Source: Vandiemenella viatica | Taxonomy: Eukaryota; Arthropoda; Insecta; Orthoptera; Morabidae | Assembly: GCA_031002005.1 (NCBI GenBank) | Contig: JARYHS010009186.1 | Span: 184,910,437-184,974,436, forward strand | Reading direction: 5' to 3' | Length of the DNA: 64,000 nucleotides | Shown: piece after piece, positions 22,015-34,790 of the stretch | Numbering within the stretch: position 1 is the first letter of the stretch | How the letters are laid out: each line of letters starts with the position of its first letter | Made by a program: the position numbers and the translations under genes | The notes under the pieces: generated by a model | Databases searched by the model: none | The model's input: only the letters and a program-made list of their open reading frames with translations | What the model was told of the DNA's origin: nothing

Positions 22015-24559
22015 ATTCCTCAATTTTTGTCATATATTACTTTGTTTTCAGCGGTCTTGAATTTATCCATGGACAAAATAATACTTAGGTCCATTTGAAA
22101 GTTTTAGAAATCCTCGTTAGTTTCGTTGAAGTTAGAAGTACGTCTGCGCAGCAAAGACTCCAAGAAATATAAGTCTGGTAACTTCTTCATAGATTTTTTA
22201 TTTCCTGATTAACTGTTAGATTCGATTATTCATTACATCTTATTACTTATTCTTCTTCTGTTAACGAATATTATGTCATTGCCAATATTTAAATTATGAG
22301 CAGAGTTATTATAAAATTCAACTTTAATATGTTATTCACATTCATATAAGAAATACAAAATAAAAAGTAAAATATTTAGAAATAATAAATTGACTACCTA
22401 GTGTTCGAAGTTGGTTAGGCGTGATCATAGTATGTTAAGAATATTAGAAACTAAGCCTTCTGTTCGTCTTTTTAACATTAAGATTAATATATGAAAGACT
22501 GGATGAAGCAGAAACTACCACATTTGTATAAGATTTTGAACTGAAAATTGATGTCAATAGACAGTACTAATTCCACAAAGAAGCTGACAATTTGTGTGAT
22601 AAAGACAGAAGATCGTCAATTGATAGAAGGAAATTCAAATCAGAGTGGCAATCCACTAGATTTAACAATAGCTGCAGATGAGTCCATAGAACGTATAATA
22701 CAAAATCATGCCCAGGAATATTGAATCCAGGGTGAAGTTTTTAAAGTTATTTTGCGTAAATTGTGTATCAGGTTAAATAAAGATTGCAGATCACCTCAGA
22801 GAAACACAAATTCAGTCCTTTATGAGTGTTCTAGAAGATTTCCATCATCAACTGGGTAAATTACAATACGTTTCCTGTTGCATTATCACCAAGCACAACA
22901 TTCAGGCAATATGCGAGTGGATGAGGTTTGATGATTCAATACGCATACAGAATAAATCGAGGAAAGAAAACAGTATCAATAATATTCTATTCACCAGCGA
23001 TACTAACCTGAATGCTTTGAAATCAAAGTTGTGGCAAAACTGCCTTATTTCCAGAATTCAGGCTCTGGGGAAACTTGCAACGAATAATCAATTCAGCGGA
23101 TGATTGGAATCTATTTTCATGTAGAGGTTTACACATGAGGAACAAAAGACAAGCCTTGCGCTGTTTCAGTCGTTTGAGTTGGTCATTACGTGGATTCTAT
23201 TGTGTCCATGCGCAACAGAACGTTCCTAAATGAGAGCAGGACTTATGGATCCTGATATTTAATTGAATATCTGCTAATGCACTTACTAGTCGTCTAAAAA
23301 ATGTTGTGCTCAGCTGCTAAAAGCTCAATGTTCCGTGTTACCTTAATTTCTGTTTAATTACTAGGACCTCACAGTAGTATTCATAAAAGAAATTGTTGAC
23401 ATCCAGTCCAGGTTTTTTGGTTATTGAAACCATTTTATTTTATTTAAAAGTCGAATAGTACCACACAAGTTTTAGGTCCAGTCCGATATACTCTAGAGAA
23501 ATTTTTCAGTTACAGAATCTTCAGAGTAATACACAGGGAAGAATAGAGATTATCTGACTCACCAAGAGAGAGGTGGGCGGAGCATATATGGAGATCTAAA
23601 GCACCAAAAGTCAGTGGGTAAGCAAGTAAATATTCTGCAGATGCGCCTATTTTTATTGTTTACTTTCTTCTCAAGTGCGGCTCAGATGCAGCAAAACTAA
23701 AATTTTTACACCACTCCGGCTGGTAAATGTTGTTGACATCACTATGCCTAAACGTATTTTATAGATAGCCGTCTTCTAAAACCATCACAAAATACTATCT
23801 GTACATGTCAAAATGTCATTTAAATAAATAAGGGAAACATAAATGTTAAAATGAATTTGTTTACTCCTAAGCCATTAAGGTATTCAGGCTCTCCTTTCAT
23901 GTAAGTATATATTTTCTATATTTAACAATGTAATTCTCTCTTACACAATCACAGACAAACACCGAAATTTAGCTAAAGTGAACCTTAATTAGGACTTTAT
24001 TCGTTTTGTGTTATTGTATTATACAAATACGATAAAGCAGCTAAGATTGGAATTTTTCGAGGTCAGCGAAGAGAATGATCGGAGTGTAAAGAAATACTAT
24101 GTCAATCGATTTCAGGGACAGGCAAACCGATGGCTTTCACTTGTAGGTAAATGAGCCAAAGACTGAAATGAATTATAAAGAGAAGAACTCAAAAATTCAA
24201 ATAAAACTTAAAATAATTTAATGTAATCATTTGCTGTATTCAGAATCAGGTACACATGGAAATTGCCGCCGTAACATGAACTCCATCGTATTTAACAATA
24301 GGAAACAATCAAAAATATTATTATGCATTACTGTCCAGGTATTATTAGGATGGCACTACTGAATAATCTAAGGCGAGCCTTTAACTACTCAAATAAACTG
24401 CTCATATATTAAGGATTCAAATGAATATGAAATAAGTGAATACAAATTCCATTCATATGTTACTTTAGTAGTAGTTGATATGGGTTTACATGAAGTTGCT
24501 TGCTGACAGCAGTCACTGGTTCTGAAGTGGACGTAAGCGATAAATTGTGGAGCAGGTGC
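22015..24559. other. Unassigned DNA with a small open frame
   Basis: No known element recognised. A 57-codon frame at 22551-22724 starts MSIDSTNSTKKL, is acidic and polar, and after its TGA stays open in the same frame for another 44 codons to 22859. A separate 93-codon frame lies at 22822-23103. Neither matches a family I know. Confidence 0.35.
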
Positions 24560-24775
24560 GTTAGCTGACGTCATTACGCTGTCAGCAAAGTGGTGGCAAG
24601 TGGCTCCGCTAGCGTCACGTTTCTCGCCGCAAGTGATTGGTCGAACTCTCCGGGGAAGGGACGCAGCCATTAGGGGCTGGCAAGCAGCCTGGTGGGACAC
24701 GCGCACGTTATATATAGTTCATAGCACGCGGCCGCTGCCGCCACCGCAGATGTGGCCAGCATGCTGAAGTGAGAC
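24560..24775 (+). promoter_or_regulatory. Candidate RNA polymerase II promoter
   Basis: A GC-rich, CpG-containing block in AT-rich surroundings. In order it holds a perfect palindromic CRE, TGACGTCA (24566-24573), a reversed CCAAT box in GATTGGTC (24635-24642), a GC-rich CCGGGGAAGGG (24650-24660) and a TATA box TATATATA (24709-24716). A start site would be expected about 30 bases later, near 24740, in CCGCCACCGCAG. Two short upstream-type frames follow (ATG at 24750 and 24761), and AAGTGAGA at about 24767 could serve as a splice donor. No coding exon is evident. This is inference from motif order and spacing only. Confidence 0.45.
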
Positions 24776-25320
24776 GGCATTAACGCCATAGGGAGTATAC
24801 GTCACTCCCAAACAATTACTTCCAAATGCCGAAATTGAATCTTGTTATCGAGAATTATTATACCTGATTTTCCTTACTACTGTTCAGTATCGTACCTACT
24901 TTAATTAAAAATGTTATAAATATTTTAACTTAGCATTGTACCATGAAATAGTCATTTTTCTAAAAGTTTAACGTTTATGATTTCTTAAAAATGTGAATAT
25001 TTTTACTTCTAATAGGAAAGGACAGAAAGTGAAGAAAGTAAACTCTTACAGCAAATGATGAGTTCTGTTAATAAATGATCCAGATGAGAAAGGAAAAAAA
25101 TAAATCACTTGTTAACAAGCACACCTTAAATGCGACAAGCATCAGAAGAATATAAATGACGAAAATGAAAGCAATTTCTTACGATAAACATGAAGAATAT
25201 TGGTAGACAGAAGTCCATTTCTCTACATAGGCAATTGATATCTCACAGGGATCATTTCGTGAATCTGTTACCATCTGTGAGACTTTCAAAATTATATTGA
25301 AACTAAAAACAGTCTCTTAA
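24776..25320. other. Unassigned AT-rich DNA
   Basis: Sequence downstream of the candidate promoter. No long frame, no recognisable repeat. Confidence 0.4.
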
Positions 25321-25528
25321 CGGTGTAATCCGGCCTGACATTCGGCAGAACATGGGCTCGATCTCCGATTTCATCTTTCCATGGTTCCATGGTTTCTCGA
25401 AATCACTTCAGATGAACATCGGGATCGTTCCTTTGATTAACAATGGTCGAAATCCTTCCTATTCCTTACCTTCAATATTATCTAGATTTTAATGGCCTCA
25501 ACGTCAACGAGCCATAAAATTTTACAAA
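25321..25528 (+). mobile_element. Diverged SINE (subfamily B)
   Basis: Head with CGGTGTAATCCGGCCTG and a damaged box B (GGGCTCGATCTCC). The body has CCATGGTTTCTCGAAATCAC and ATCGGGATCGTTCC, and the tail TTAATGGCCTCAACGTCAAC. A short duplication of TTCCATGG occurs in the body. Confidence 0.78.
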
Positions 25529-28109
25529 ACTTGAATAGCTAAATACTTTTCATACTCCCTCATAGCTCACAAAGGATTAATTTGTTGTTGGTAATAATAA
25601 ATAAAAATAAAATAAAGCGCGATGTTTTGCTCTTTGGTGAGCGCTTGTTATTGGCTGCTTCAGAGAGTACCCTTAACCGAGGCCATATATTCTCATGTAA
25701 ATGGTCTCTCAGTCTCAGTGTTTTCAATCTCAAACATGGCACAAACCCTGTAATCTTAAATCGTCTTAAACCGTCTCAATAAATTGTGTTTTCCATGAAG
25801 TGTTGACTTTATATTCATTTTTCGTAAATTGTGCCATGACGCGGATTTTAAGATGAAGACGTGAGGTCTGTAAAATGTACAGTCTAAGTTATGCATTAGT
25901 TGCTCTCTCAGTGAGTAAATGATATTTAGCGTTCATTATCATCATCGGAAGCTAGCCAATGGCTGAATATCATTCTAACGCTCTTAGTGAGGAGGTTGCT
26001 ATTTTTACGGCATAAGAATTTGCACTAACATCGTCATAGTATGCCTCTTCTCCTAGTGTCTATATTTGTCTTGTACTGTTACTACCAAAAATTAATGTTT
26101 GTTGAGATAATCCAAGAGCTATTGTGACAAAAGTATGATTAGTTCTGGTAGGATATTCAATGTAATTTTGAAATAATGTTTCAGCTCTGGTAATTTTGAA
26201 GTGTATATTGAACTCATTAGGTCATTACGTAACTACGGTAAAAAAAGCAGGTGTCGTGACCATGTATGCTAATCGTGTAATTAATTACTAAACTCAGTGG
26301 TCAATGCTTTCTCTTAAATGGACGCCATTTTATTTTACCTCTTTCCATCCATCATGTATCAATCGTTAGATGAATAAGTTAGCTAACTGCTTCTTGTTAT
26401 TGCTATAAAATAGTTGAAAAACTGACAATGTCTGCACAAAAAGAAATACGCTTTTCTAATCACCCCTAGATGAAGCATAAACTTAATTAATAACGTCGGA
26501 TATTAGGTTCCGTAAAATTCACATTATTATTGGTTGTACATTACCATAACAGCTCACAGATTCCGTAACAATCATCAATATCTTAAACACCTCTTATCTA
26601 TTCTTCTAAATGTATTGACTTGCTTTTCCAATTGTTCTCAAATTACCTCACACTTCATTTAAGCACAATGCTCTAGCAGGCGTCTGTACTACATTGCTGC
26701 TAGCGAGATAAAAACCAACTCTCTCATTATTACATTTTTTTTAATTCTTGATCCTTCTCTCGTATCACATCCAACATTATTTATTTCACCCCAATGATTC
26801 GCTTGCCTGCAACAAAGATGGTACAAATAAAGAAAGGAAAGCAAAAGCTGGAATTTCCAGAATAAATTAATAATTAAAAGAAGTAAGGCAAGTTTAAACG
26901 TACAGATCAGCTAATCACAATTAGTAGATAACTTACAAACTATATGAAGTTTATAAAGTTTGTTATCTAATTACTGGGTTTTTTGTATTAAGAGAGTGTA
27001 ACTGGTGTGTAGATAAGGTAATTAGTAAAACAGTATTTTTTAGCTGGATTGATTAGACGGTATCCAAAATCTGATGATCTATCCAGCCAAAGAACCCACA
27101 TAAGACAGAAGAATATATGATTAGTTTCAAACACGGTATAGTGAAGGAGAAAGCACAGTTTCATTAATTCATGTTATATCTGCCAAGCTTCCACGATTCA
27201 GTAGTTGCACTTAAAAAATTTATTTAATAACTGTAGCAAATTAGACGCAAAGCACTCCTGTCCATTAACCATTCTTAAATGATATATGGCCCGTGTATGG
27301 CTACTGCTACATTGGCCTTACAAGGTTTTTCTACACAACATGCAATCGTTCTCTGCTGTGTAGCTATAAACTTTTCATAAATAGCGTTAAGGAGTTTTTT
27401 ATTTTTTTTTAGATTTTTTTTTTTAGATTTTTTTATTTTTATTTTTGGTAGTAAAGAAGTTCTCAAAAGAAGTTAACAATTACGTATGCTACAAGAATGT
27501 AGTTTCCATACTACCGTCACCCAATAAACAAATTTTCCTGTTTATGACAATTGAATAATAATGCTGTGAGAACTCTTAACTTCATAGCAGTTCTTGGCAG
27601 TAAGTACTATTTGGATGAATGATAAATACAGATATGCTGCCTTTAGTGAAGCTGGAGCAAATATCAACTGTAATAGTGGACTGTGACTCCTAGATTGACG
27701 TATATTGTCTGATAGAGAATATTTACATGTAATTTAGCCAAATAATAAATAATATTTGTAATTAAATCCTAACTTCAACAGCAAATGATGATGTGCAGTA
27801 CTTTCAGATATCAATAGTTATTCGCAGCGTTCCTTTCTCCCCAAGAGCGTCACTAGCTTTGCTAGTACACTGATGAAATAATAAAATATTTTTACGTTTC
27901 TTTATTTAACGAATAGTAGGAGCGATATAAAAAAGATGAGAGAATAACATTTTTTAAGTTATTTGAGTTTAGTATCCCATCAGCTTCAGCGATTACATAC
28001 ATATATTTCAGTATACGGTAAGAAAGTTATTGAAAATCGTATTCACCCTACATGCTGTTATTATTGTCATTCTATACTATAAAAAAAACTATATAATTTC
28101 GGGAGTCTC
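25529..28109. other. Unassigned AT-rich DNA
   Basis: I recognise no gene or element in this stretch. An A/T low-complexity patch at about 27393-27445 creates a spurious lysine-rich minus-strand frame. Confidence 0.5.
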
Positions 28110-29285
28110 ATTGTAAAATAACTTCGATTATTATTATTACTGATTTAAGCCCACTATGTAGCACTTATAAGTACTTCTTCCTTGATGCTCGCCTTTGTTC
28201 CCAACACCTTTTAAGTTCAGCTAATAATATTTCCTTTCTCTCCTGTGAGTTGGGTTTCCGAGGTTTAGTAATTTTTGGTGGAGTTAACCATATTAAAAAA
28301 TTTGGAGCGATCTGCAACATCATTGTCGGAAATCCCAGCGGACTCCAAATTTTTGTACCTCATTAGCCACATTCTTCCTGTCTTATAGCTTTTGATAAGT
28401 GAGAAGACCTTAGCGAGCCTGTTGCTGTCCATTCTCAGATATTACCCGTAAAACTTCAGCCACCTACGTGTCATTCTCTTGTTAACCGTCTCCAACTGTT
28501 GGTGCAATTCGCATTTCGCTTTCAGTCGCTATGTTCCATCCGGGAGCGCTCTTGGCCAATGAATTTTCCTCAGGATACGTCTTTCAGCTTTTCCAGATCA
28601 TCCATGGTGCCTTTGCTGTCCATCAGCTAGGTATCCATAGCATAAAAGAACTGAGGTCTGACAACAGTTTTGTAATTACAGATTTTAGCATTCTTCGAAA
28701 TACACTTCTTGTTGTAATGATTTCGTGGCAGCTGATTTACTGCGTTGGGTTTAGCACATCCATCTAAGACGGAGATTCCATCTCTACCATTGGGGTGGAC
28801 TCATTCACCAAGGTACCCGAATCGATCGACTTTTCCAATCTTGCCATGGATGGTCATCAACGGGTTTTTCCCGGGGTGCCGACTCGAAGTGTTTGGTCTT
28901 TTCGTACGATATCTGTACTCCTGTCTTCTCCACTATCTCTTGTAGGATTTTAACAGCAATGGAAGCGTTCTTAGAGTCAATGATGAGAATTGCGATGTCA
29001 TCTGCGAAAGTCAGGCTCTTGATTTCGATCTTTCGTGTTCCGGCTCCGATGGTGATTGGTTTCATTCCAGTTTTGTTCAGTGCAAGTTCCCATGTTCTGA
29101 TAACTTTGTCGAGCACCAAATTGAACAGAATGGCTGAGAGGACATCTTCTTCTCTTACTCCAGTTATGATCTTGAAACTCCGCGACAGTTCTTCTCTGAA
29201 TTTTACTTTGTAAGAGGTGTCTGTGAGAGTTTGTTCGATGAGAGTGAGTGTTTTATAATCTACACCACGCTCTCGCAGGCAAAAA
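28110..29285 (-). pseudogene. Non-LTR reverse transcriptase fragment, RTE-type or related
   Basis: On the minus strand the frame near 29200-29100 reads KVKFREELSRSFKIITGVRE and LSAILFNLVLDKVIRTWE, the motif B region of a LINE RT with GVRQGD changed to GVREED. The open part 28805-29119 contains motif C as SLTFADDIAIL. After this come a thumb-like RFGYLGE, YNKKCISKNAK and KTVVRPQFFYA (about 28840-28630). At the far end (28500-28160) RLAKVFSLIKSYKTGR and NSQERKEILLAELKR match the basic, Arg-rich C-terminal tails of this type of element. Several stops and frameshifts interrupt it, and motif A and the endonuclease are missing. The clade is not resolved. Confidence 0.8.
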
Positions 29286-31162
29286 AATACACTGCTAATA
29301 AACGATTAAACAGTTTCTTGCTGTACGCCTTATATCGTACACATTTTTTTTCTTTTATTATTCAAAATAATTTCTGTTGTCGTTGTGTGAACAACACGTC
29401 ATTTAAATACAGATTGCTCTGTGCGTTGTAATGTCGTTATTTCTAGCAAAATAACAGTAAAAATTGCTTTCGAATTTTTAATAGTTTCTTGTTCACATTG
29501 TTGATTTCAGAAATTCGCAGCCACTGATCCCATTTCTCAATTTCATTTTTCACCAGAATCTTAATATTTCCTTCACAGAACTAGTATAGTATAAAGGGCA
29601 GCTGCAAAACTAAGAAGGGTCACAGGACGGCGAAGATATTACTTCCATTCGCGAAATACTTTGACAACATTCATTTCCACTTTATGATACCCATGAGTTT
29701 AATTATGTTTTAGTGCCACTATTAGAGTTTTATGAAAGATAATTGTACGAAAGAAAAATAGCAACTGAAGAAGGTTGAGTGTAATTTCATATTCGTTAAA
29801 ATTATTGTGTTATTGTTATTATTTTAATTATCATGATTATTCAGCAGCTGCAGTATAATGGCCTTCATTCCAGAAATTCATGATTATTTGTGACTGGCGA
29901 ATCAATTTGAGTTGAATGTATTTGAACTACCTGCTTACTTCTGGCTGTAATATATTTCCTGTACATCAAAATGTATTTTCCCTCAACTGTATTCCTCCAG
30001 CAAACATGAATTGATGTAGAAACAGGAGGAGTAAATTAAAACCAGACAGTTAAATAAAATAAAGCATCAAATATCGACGTACGTATTTAAATATCCTTTT
30101 CCTGGTATTAACGCATGAATCCAGCCCTTCTCTCAAGAGCGTAGTATTCAGCTAACATACTTAGAAACTTGATTACCACAAACTAAAAGCGTATCTTCCC
30201 ATTCACTTTGTTCCGTAATTGCTTTTACTCCGGAAATCTCACTGAATAGCACTTCTCCTGTGGAACCTAAATACGCTGTTAACGTCACAAAGCGCCCGGA
30301 AGCAGGGGGCTGTCTTTGTTAGATGTTTACTGTTGCACCGTGGCTGACTTTTAATTATTCAGGGCTCCTACACTGACGAGTGGCACACCTCTGTGAAAGG
30401 GGAGCGCCGATTTTGTGTTCGGTGCAGGCGTCCTCATCGCCAGTGGCTTAACAACTCGTGCAACGGAGAACGAACTCCCTTTAGGCTAGATTAGTCGTGT
30501 TTAAAAGTTGAGAACTCCGGCAAGAGCACTCGGCACAAGGGCGTCAAGTACCTCTTGCTCCCAGAGCCAACTTCGAGTTGGACGGTATGGACAAATAGAA
30601 AGAGCAAGAGAGGGAAAAGAGGGGGCCGGAGTGATAATGTGGGAGGAACAGCCAAGAAAGTCTTCGTCTCTGGAAAGAGAGGCTGACATTCATTGCGGGA
30701 GTACGAGCTCCCAAGCGGACTTTAATAATTCAAAGGGGAAAATCGAACAGATATAGACCTCTCGTCGGCCCCTCTTAATGGACGTATCCCAACGAACTTG
30801 GCCGAAGAAGTAAGAGCGCAAGGAATTATCTTCCTCTCCAGAAAAAAAGAGAAGGACAGAAAAGGAGAGGGGAAAACGTAATTTCCATTTGAAATCCGAT
30901 TTTCAAGTACTAATTCTTAAGCGCATATTAATCTTTGAATGATGGATTACGGTCACTGAAGTCGGACAGAAGACCTCAAGATTCTCAGCATATATATTGT
31001 GTCATCCAGGAGATAACTTCGTTTCATTCCTCTGCTCTTATGTGTTAATCGTCGAGTTGTCTGACTTTCTGCCGCTCCAAGAGCGTTGGGCAGGGTGCAG
31101 GATGAAGAGATAGTAAATGAGAAACTAATTTAAAGTGTGCAGCACAAATTCGACAAGACAGG
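29286..31162. other. Unassigned DNA with GC-richer block
   Basis: No recognisable element. The part at about 30280-30720 is GC-richer than its surroundings, with open frames on both strands (30501-30689 minus, 30508-30756 plus) that match nothing I know. Confidence 0.4.
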
Positions 31163-31374
31163 AACCCTATCTAACTGAGACTGAGCTTTCACTTTTAATC
31201 TACACCTTTAAAAAATAGCAAAAGAAAAATCACATTCTACAACATCGAAGGCAAAAAGTTGCTGGAACTGAAATCCTATATAAGATTGAGCTTTCACTTG
31301 TAATCTATACTTTTCAAAAACAGCAAAAAAAAAATAACATTCTGCAACATCGATCGCAAAAAGTTGCTGGAACT
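31163..31374 (+). repeat. Two-copy tandem duplication, about 105-bp period
   Basis: Two adjacent copies sharing GAGCTTTCACTT, AATCTAYAC, ACATTCT and GCAAAAAGTTGCTGGAACT, offset by about 105 bases with roughly one difference per ten bases. Read on the minus strand the copies give a twofold repeated peptide, which is a by-product of the duplication and not evidence of a gene. Confidence 0.85.
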
Positions 31375-33390
31375 TCATGTGAAGGAAAATCTGACACAAA
31401 ATTGACAGGTAACTTCAACCAGACTATGAGAATATTCTATTGTACTGTATGTTATAAACCAATCAACTAACTCCCAACACTTCCAAACATTGTCCCACCA
31501 AACATTAGCATACAACTGCCGTCAAACTAGAATGAGAAAACGTAGCAAGGATGTTAGACGACCGCTCCAATGCGACAACAACAACCTACTTCTCACCGGC
31601 TGGAATAAAAATACACCTAACCTTTAGGAACTTCAAGGACACCAAAGTAATCAATTGGATGGTGATACAGATCTAAAACAGCAACCAGTATGTACCAATA
31701 ACTTATATCACGCCAATTGAATTTGTTTATTTTTAATTTTCACGGAACTCGTTTTTGCATCGTTCTCATAAGTATCTTCAGTCTTTCTATCGATTGGGCG
31801 GGTATGCAATCAATTACTTTGATGAATGCTACAGTTTAAACGGTAATTATGTTATAAATATTGAATGACTTTTCCATTGTTTTACACTGTTTTTGTTATG
31901 CAACATTCCCGGAAAAAGCTATTTTTAGCTCCATTTTAGCACCAAAGGTCATTTTTCCGTATATTTACTTTCACTCTCAGTGCACTTTGGTCTTTTATGG
32001 CGGTTTTTCGTTTACATTGAGAATGTGTAACGCTGAGGGATTTTATTTTGTTTTTGCACCTGCCTTACGTTTTTATTTGCTGGACAGTGCGTATTTGAAA
32101 ACATACGAGTATTCATGACTAATTTGTCGTGTAGTGTATGTTTGTGTCACTATTAACTTTCACTGTCTTTTCTCGGTTAATCGTCGTATTTCTTATTTTA
32201 TTTTAGTGTTATGTATAGTGTTATCTGTCAGCTTTTATATTCATTTATTACATGCTTTCCTTCATCTAGCAAATACATATATCACTAGCCGAGGAGGTGT
32301 TTGCCATTTCATTTATATTTTTTAGTTTACTTTGTCTCCGCTACGAAATATTTATAATTTTTGCTAGGATGCCATGTGACGCTTACTTATGAGTATTATG
32401 TAATAATTGTTTCACAGAAAGAGATTTTAGTCCTATCGCATAGCCGTGCTGGAAGAAAACCAAGAATTGTCTTCGCTTAGAAAATTTAAGTAATGAGATA
32501 TCTAATAATTCAACATTACATTCAACATTCGCACCAGGTAATATTAATTCATCTGTATATCAATTAAGAACGGACATGTTATGAATATATTGCTCCCAGG
32601 ACTAAACATAAATCTGACGAAAAATTAATAACTAAATTCAGGAGTTACAACGCCAGCACGTTACACCTACCTCACCCCGATCATTGATCGTCGTACATGA
32701 GCTCCGAATTCTGTTGCGCTGACCTATTAATTAACAGAGCTGTCACCCACAGCTGCCCCACTCGGACACGATATTGTATCCTCGTTGATACGAAATTGAT
32801 TATCAATCTGCCGGTTACCCTTAAGGGCTCCGAGAAATATTGCATAAAAATATAGCCACTACGGTGAAGTATATGTACAGTTACGTAACGTAGTAACGCC
32901 ATCTATTTCAGATATTTTGACCTCGTCTGTCAGTTTCAATTAATTCTAAATATTTATATATACCACAATGAAATCAACCGTTTTGGAGATCTTAACTTTG
33001 ACCAGTAAGGACATAAGTCAGACACATACGCAGCTATTTGCATTTTAGTTATTAATGTAATTTAAGTAAAATTCAAAATAAATTAAATAAGATTCAGTTG
33101 GATTAACGTCTTATATTTTTCACATATTTATTTTGCATTCACTAGTATTAGTTTTTGCTATTTTCACATATATTTTCAGCATTCATTGGTTTTTAGTTTG
33201 TGCAGTTTCCTTCTTCAGCCTGCTCTAAGCTCCTAGTTTATGCCACAAACTTATTGATTCATTAGATGGTGCTGGTCGAAAGAGAATAAAGGAAACTAAC
33301 ACGCACAATCTACAGAAAAGCTACACATACTGACCGCTATTTCCCATCATCACCCTGCTCAAAAAAAAGTGGCCTGATCAATAGTTTATT
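31375..33390. other. Unassigned AT-rich DNA
   Basis: No element recognised. Short frames at 31861-32118 and 32134-32325 are AT-driven and hydrophobic and match no known family. Confidence 0.5.
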
Positions 33391-34210
33391 TTATAGGGCG
33401 GAGAGAATCGCGGATTATGGCCATATAGAGGAAGAAAAGAAACATCTCAATTGGACCCTGCGGCAGAAGGGTATAGTAGTCAGATGATAACCAGTGCTTT
33501 GAGCCGCACACAGCTTAAGGACGACCGTATAAAAGAAATGGAACAAAAGAAGAAGGCTCTTCTCCCATATGTAAAGGGAGTCACTGAGAGGATCAATGTT
33601 CAACCTATCTTCACCAGTAAAAACAAGGTTAGAAGCATTTTAAGATCAGTAAAAGATCGCAGGGCTCCATTGCAATCGAGTGGTGTGAATAAGATTCCCT
33701 GCGATTGTGGTCAGGTGTACATAGGTGAGACCTGCCGAAAAGTCTCCGTTAGGGTGAAAGAACATCTTCGTCACGCGAGACTACAACAAACCACGAAATC
33801 GGCAGTGGCAGAACATCATTTAGAAGGAGGAAATAAAATTCAGTGGGATGAAACTACGATCGTTGCAAAGGCAAAGGATTTTTTAGAACGAAAAATATGG
33901 AAATCCATAGAAATTTACGAAAATCCTAACAATTTCAACATAGACGGTGGCTATGGTTTGAGCCAAATGTGGAAGTGTGTGCTAGCAAATGAACACGTAA
34001 CAACTACAAGATCGCTCCATAATACACAAACCTCTTTGGAACAGTAAATAGTCTTTGACGGATAAACAAAATCATGTTTTCAAGTTTATTAGAAAAGCAC
34101 CACACGGCGAGATAGACAGAAGCCCTGACGAAGGCTTCACGCTGGTGCCGAAACGTATGCGACATCGGCAAATGAAAGGCAGCGCAAACCCGAAAAGAGA
34201 CAAGTAAGTG
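33391..34210 (+). pseudogene. Penelope-like retroelement, C-terminal part with GIY-YIG nuclease
   Basis: This is the 3' part of a Penelope-like element. Translation from 33395 begins RAERIADYGHIEEEKKHL, the linker that follows the RT, then shifts frame near 33470 into the main open frame (to 34047). That frame reads QMITSALSR, then the endonuclease: GVNKIPCDCGQVYIGETCRK, KEHLRHARL and AVAEHHLEGGNKIQWDET. In this family the nuclease carries a GIY-type tyrosine, usually as GVY, and a YIG; here the first tyrosine is asparagine (GVN) while YIGET is kept. The Cys pair CDC fits the family's zinc-binding insert. The RT is missing. The 3' region holds a hammerhead-like motif (34125-34154). A dead copy, 5'-truncated. 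Confidence 0.88.
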
Positions 34211-34516
34211 CAATTTTTCAATAATGACGCCTGCGAAAAGTGAGATATTTTATCTGAAAGTCCATATCATTAATATTTTGTTTAGTACTAATATAATTGA
34301 AGCAAAATATGAAATAAGTGTTGTATATAGTTAATTTGTCTAAAGTGTTAAGTGTGCTTTTCAATCACTTGGAATGATGTAAAAGACTACTTAACAGCAC
34401 TAATCTTGGCAAGCTAAGTGAATCTTTAAATATATATATAAAATCGCAAGAGAAATACAATCTTACCGAAATTAATTTCTTCTTCATGAAAGCAATAGCG
34501 CTTGTACTTTTGAGTC
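34211..34516. other. Unassigned AT-rich spacer
   Basis: Sequence following the Penelope-like element. No feature recognised. Confidence 0.5.
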
Positions 34517-34790
34517 AAATCTGGATGCCCGCACAGGGGTTCGAGCTTCAGCCTTTTGCGGGGTTTACTGGGAACACAGCTCTCTCCAACGTCTCCAGTA
34601 CTTTTGCGATACACAGTCCATTGCACTGTCTTACACGCTCTTTTATGTTGTTTTTTTTTCTCAATATTCCATCCATCCAGTGCCCTTCCTCGAAACCTTT
34701 TCCCTTCCAGTTTAAAATTATACATTTGCTTAGGCACCATTTCATCTATTATCCTCTTCACGTATCCCTTTCACGGAATTCAAGTTCTTT
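34517..34790 (-). pseudogene. LINE C-terminal tail fragment, with SINE-head-like end
   Basis: On the minus strand, two overlapping frames joined by a frameshift give EMVPKQMYNFKLEGKRFRGR and KKNNIKERVRQCN, then VLETLERAVFPVNPAKG. This pattern (RGR..., a Trp-Gly block, then a basic helix) is typical of the C-terminal end of RTE-like or related LINE polyproteins. At its 3' side, 34517-34545 reads on the minus strand CTCGAACCCCTGTGCGGGC, close to the box B and junction of the main SINE head. The joining of the two pieces may reflect separate insertions. Confidence 0.6.

Noticed and set aside
27275..27466. Lysine-rich nuclear protein
   Set aside because: The lysine run is a translated low-complexity A/T patch.
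31208..31399. Protein with internal peptide repeat
   Set aside because: The repeat is a DNA tandem duplication in AT-rich sequence; nothing else supports coding.
33680..34047. Free-standing homing endonuclease
   Set aside because: GIY-YIG is embedded in the linker and C-terminal context typical of Penelope-like elements.
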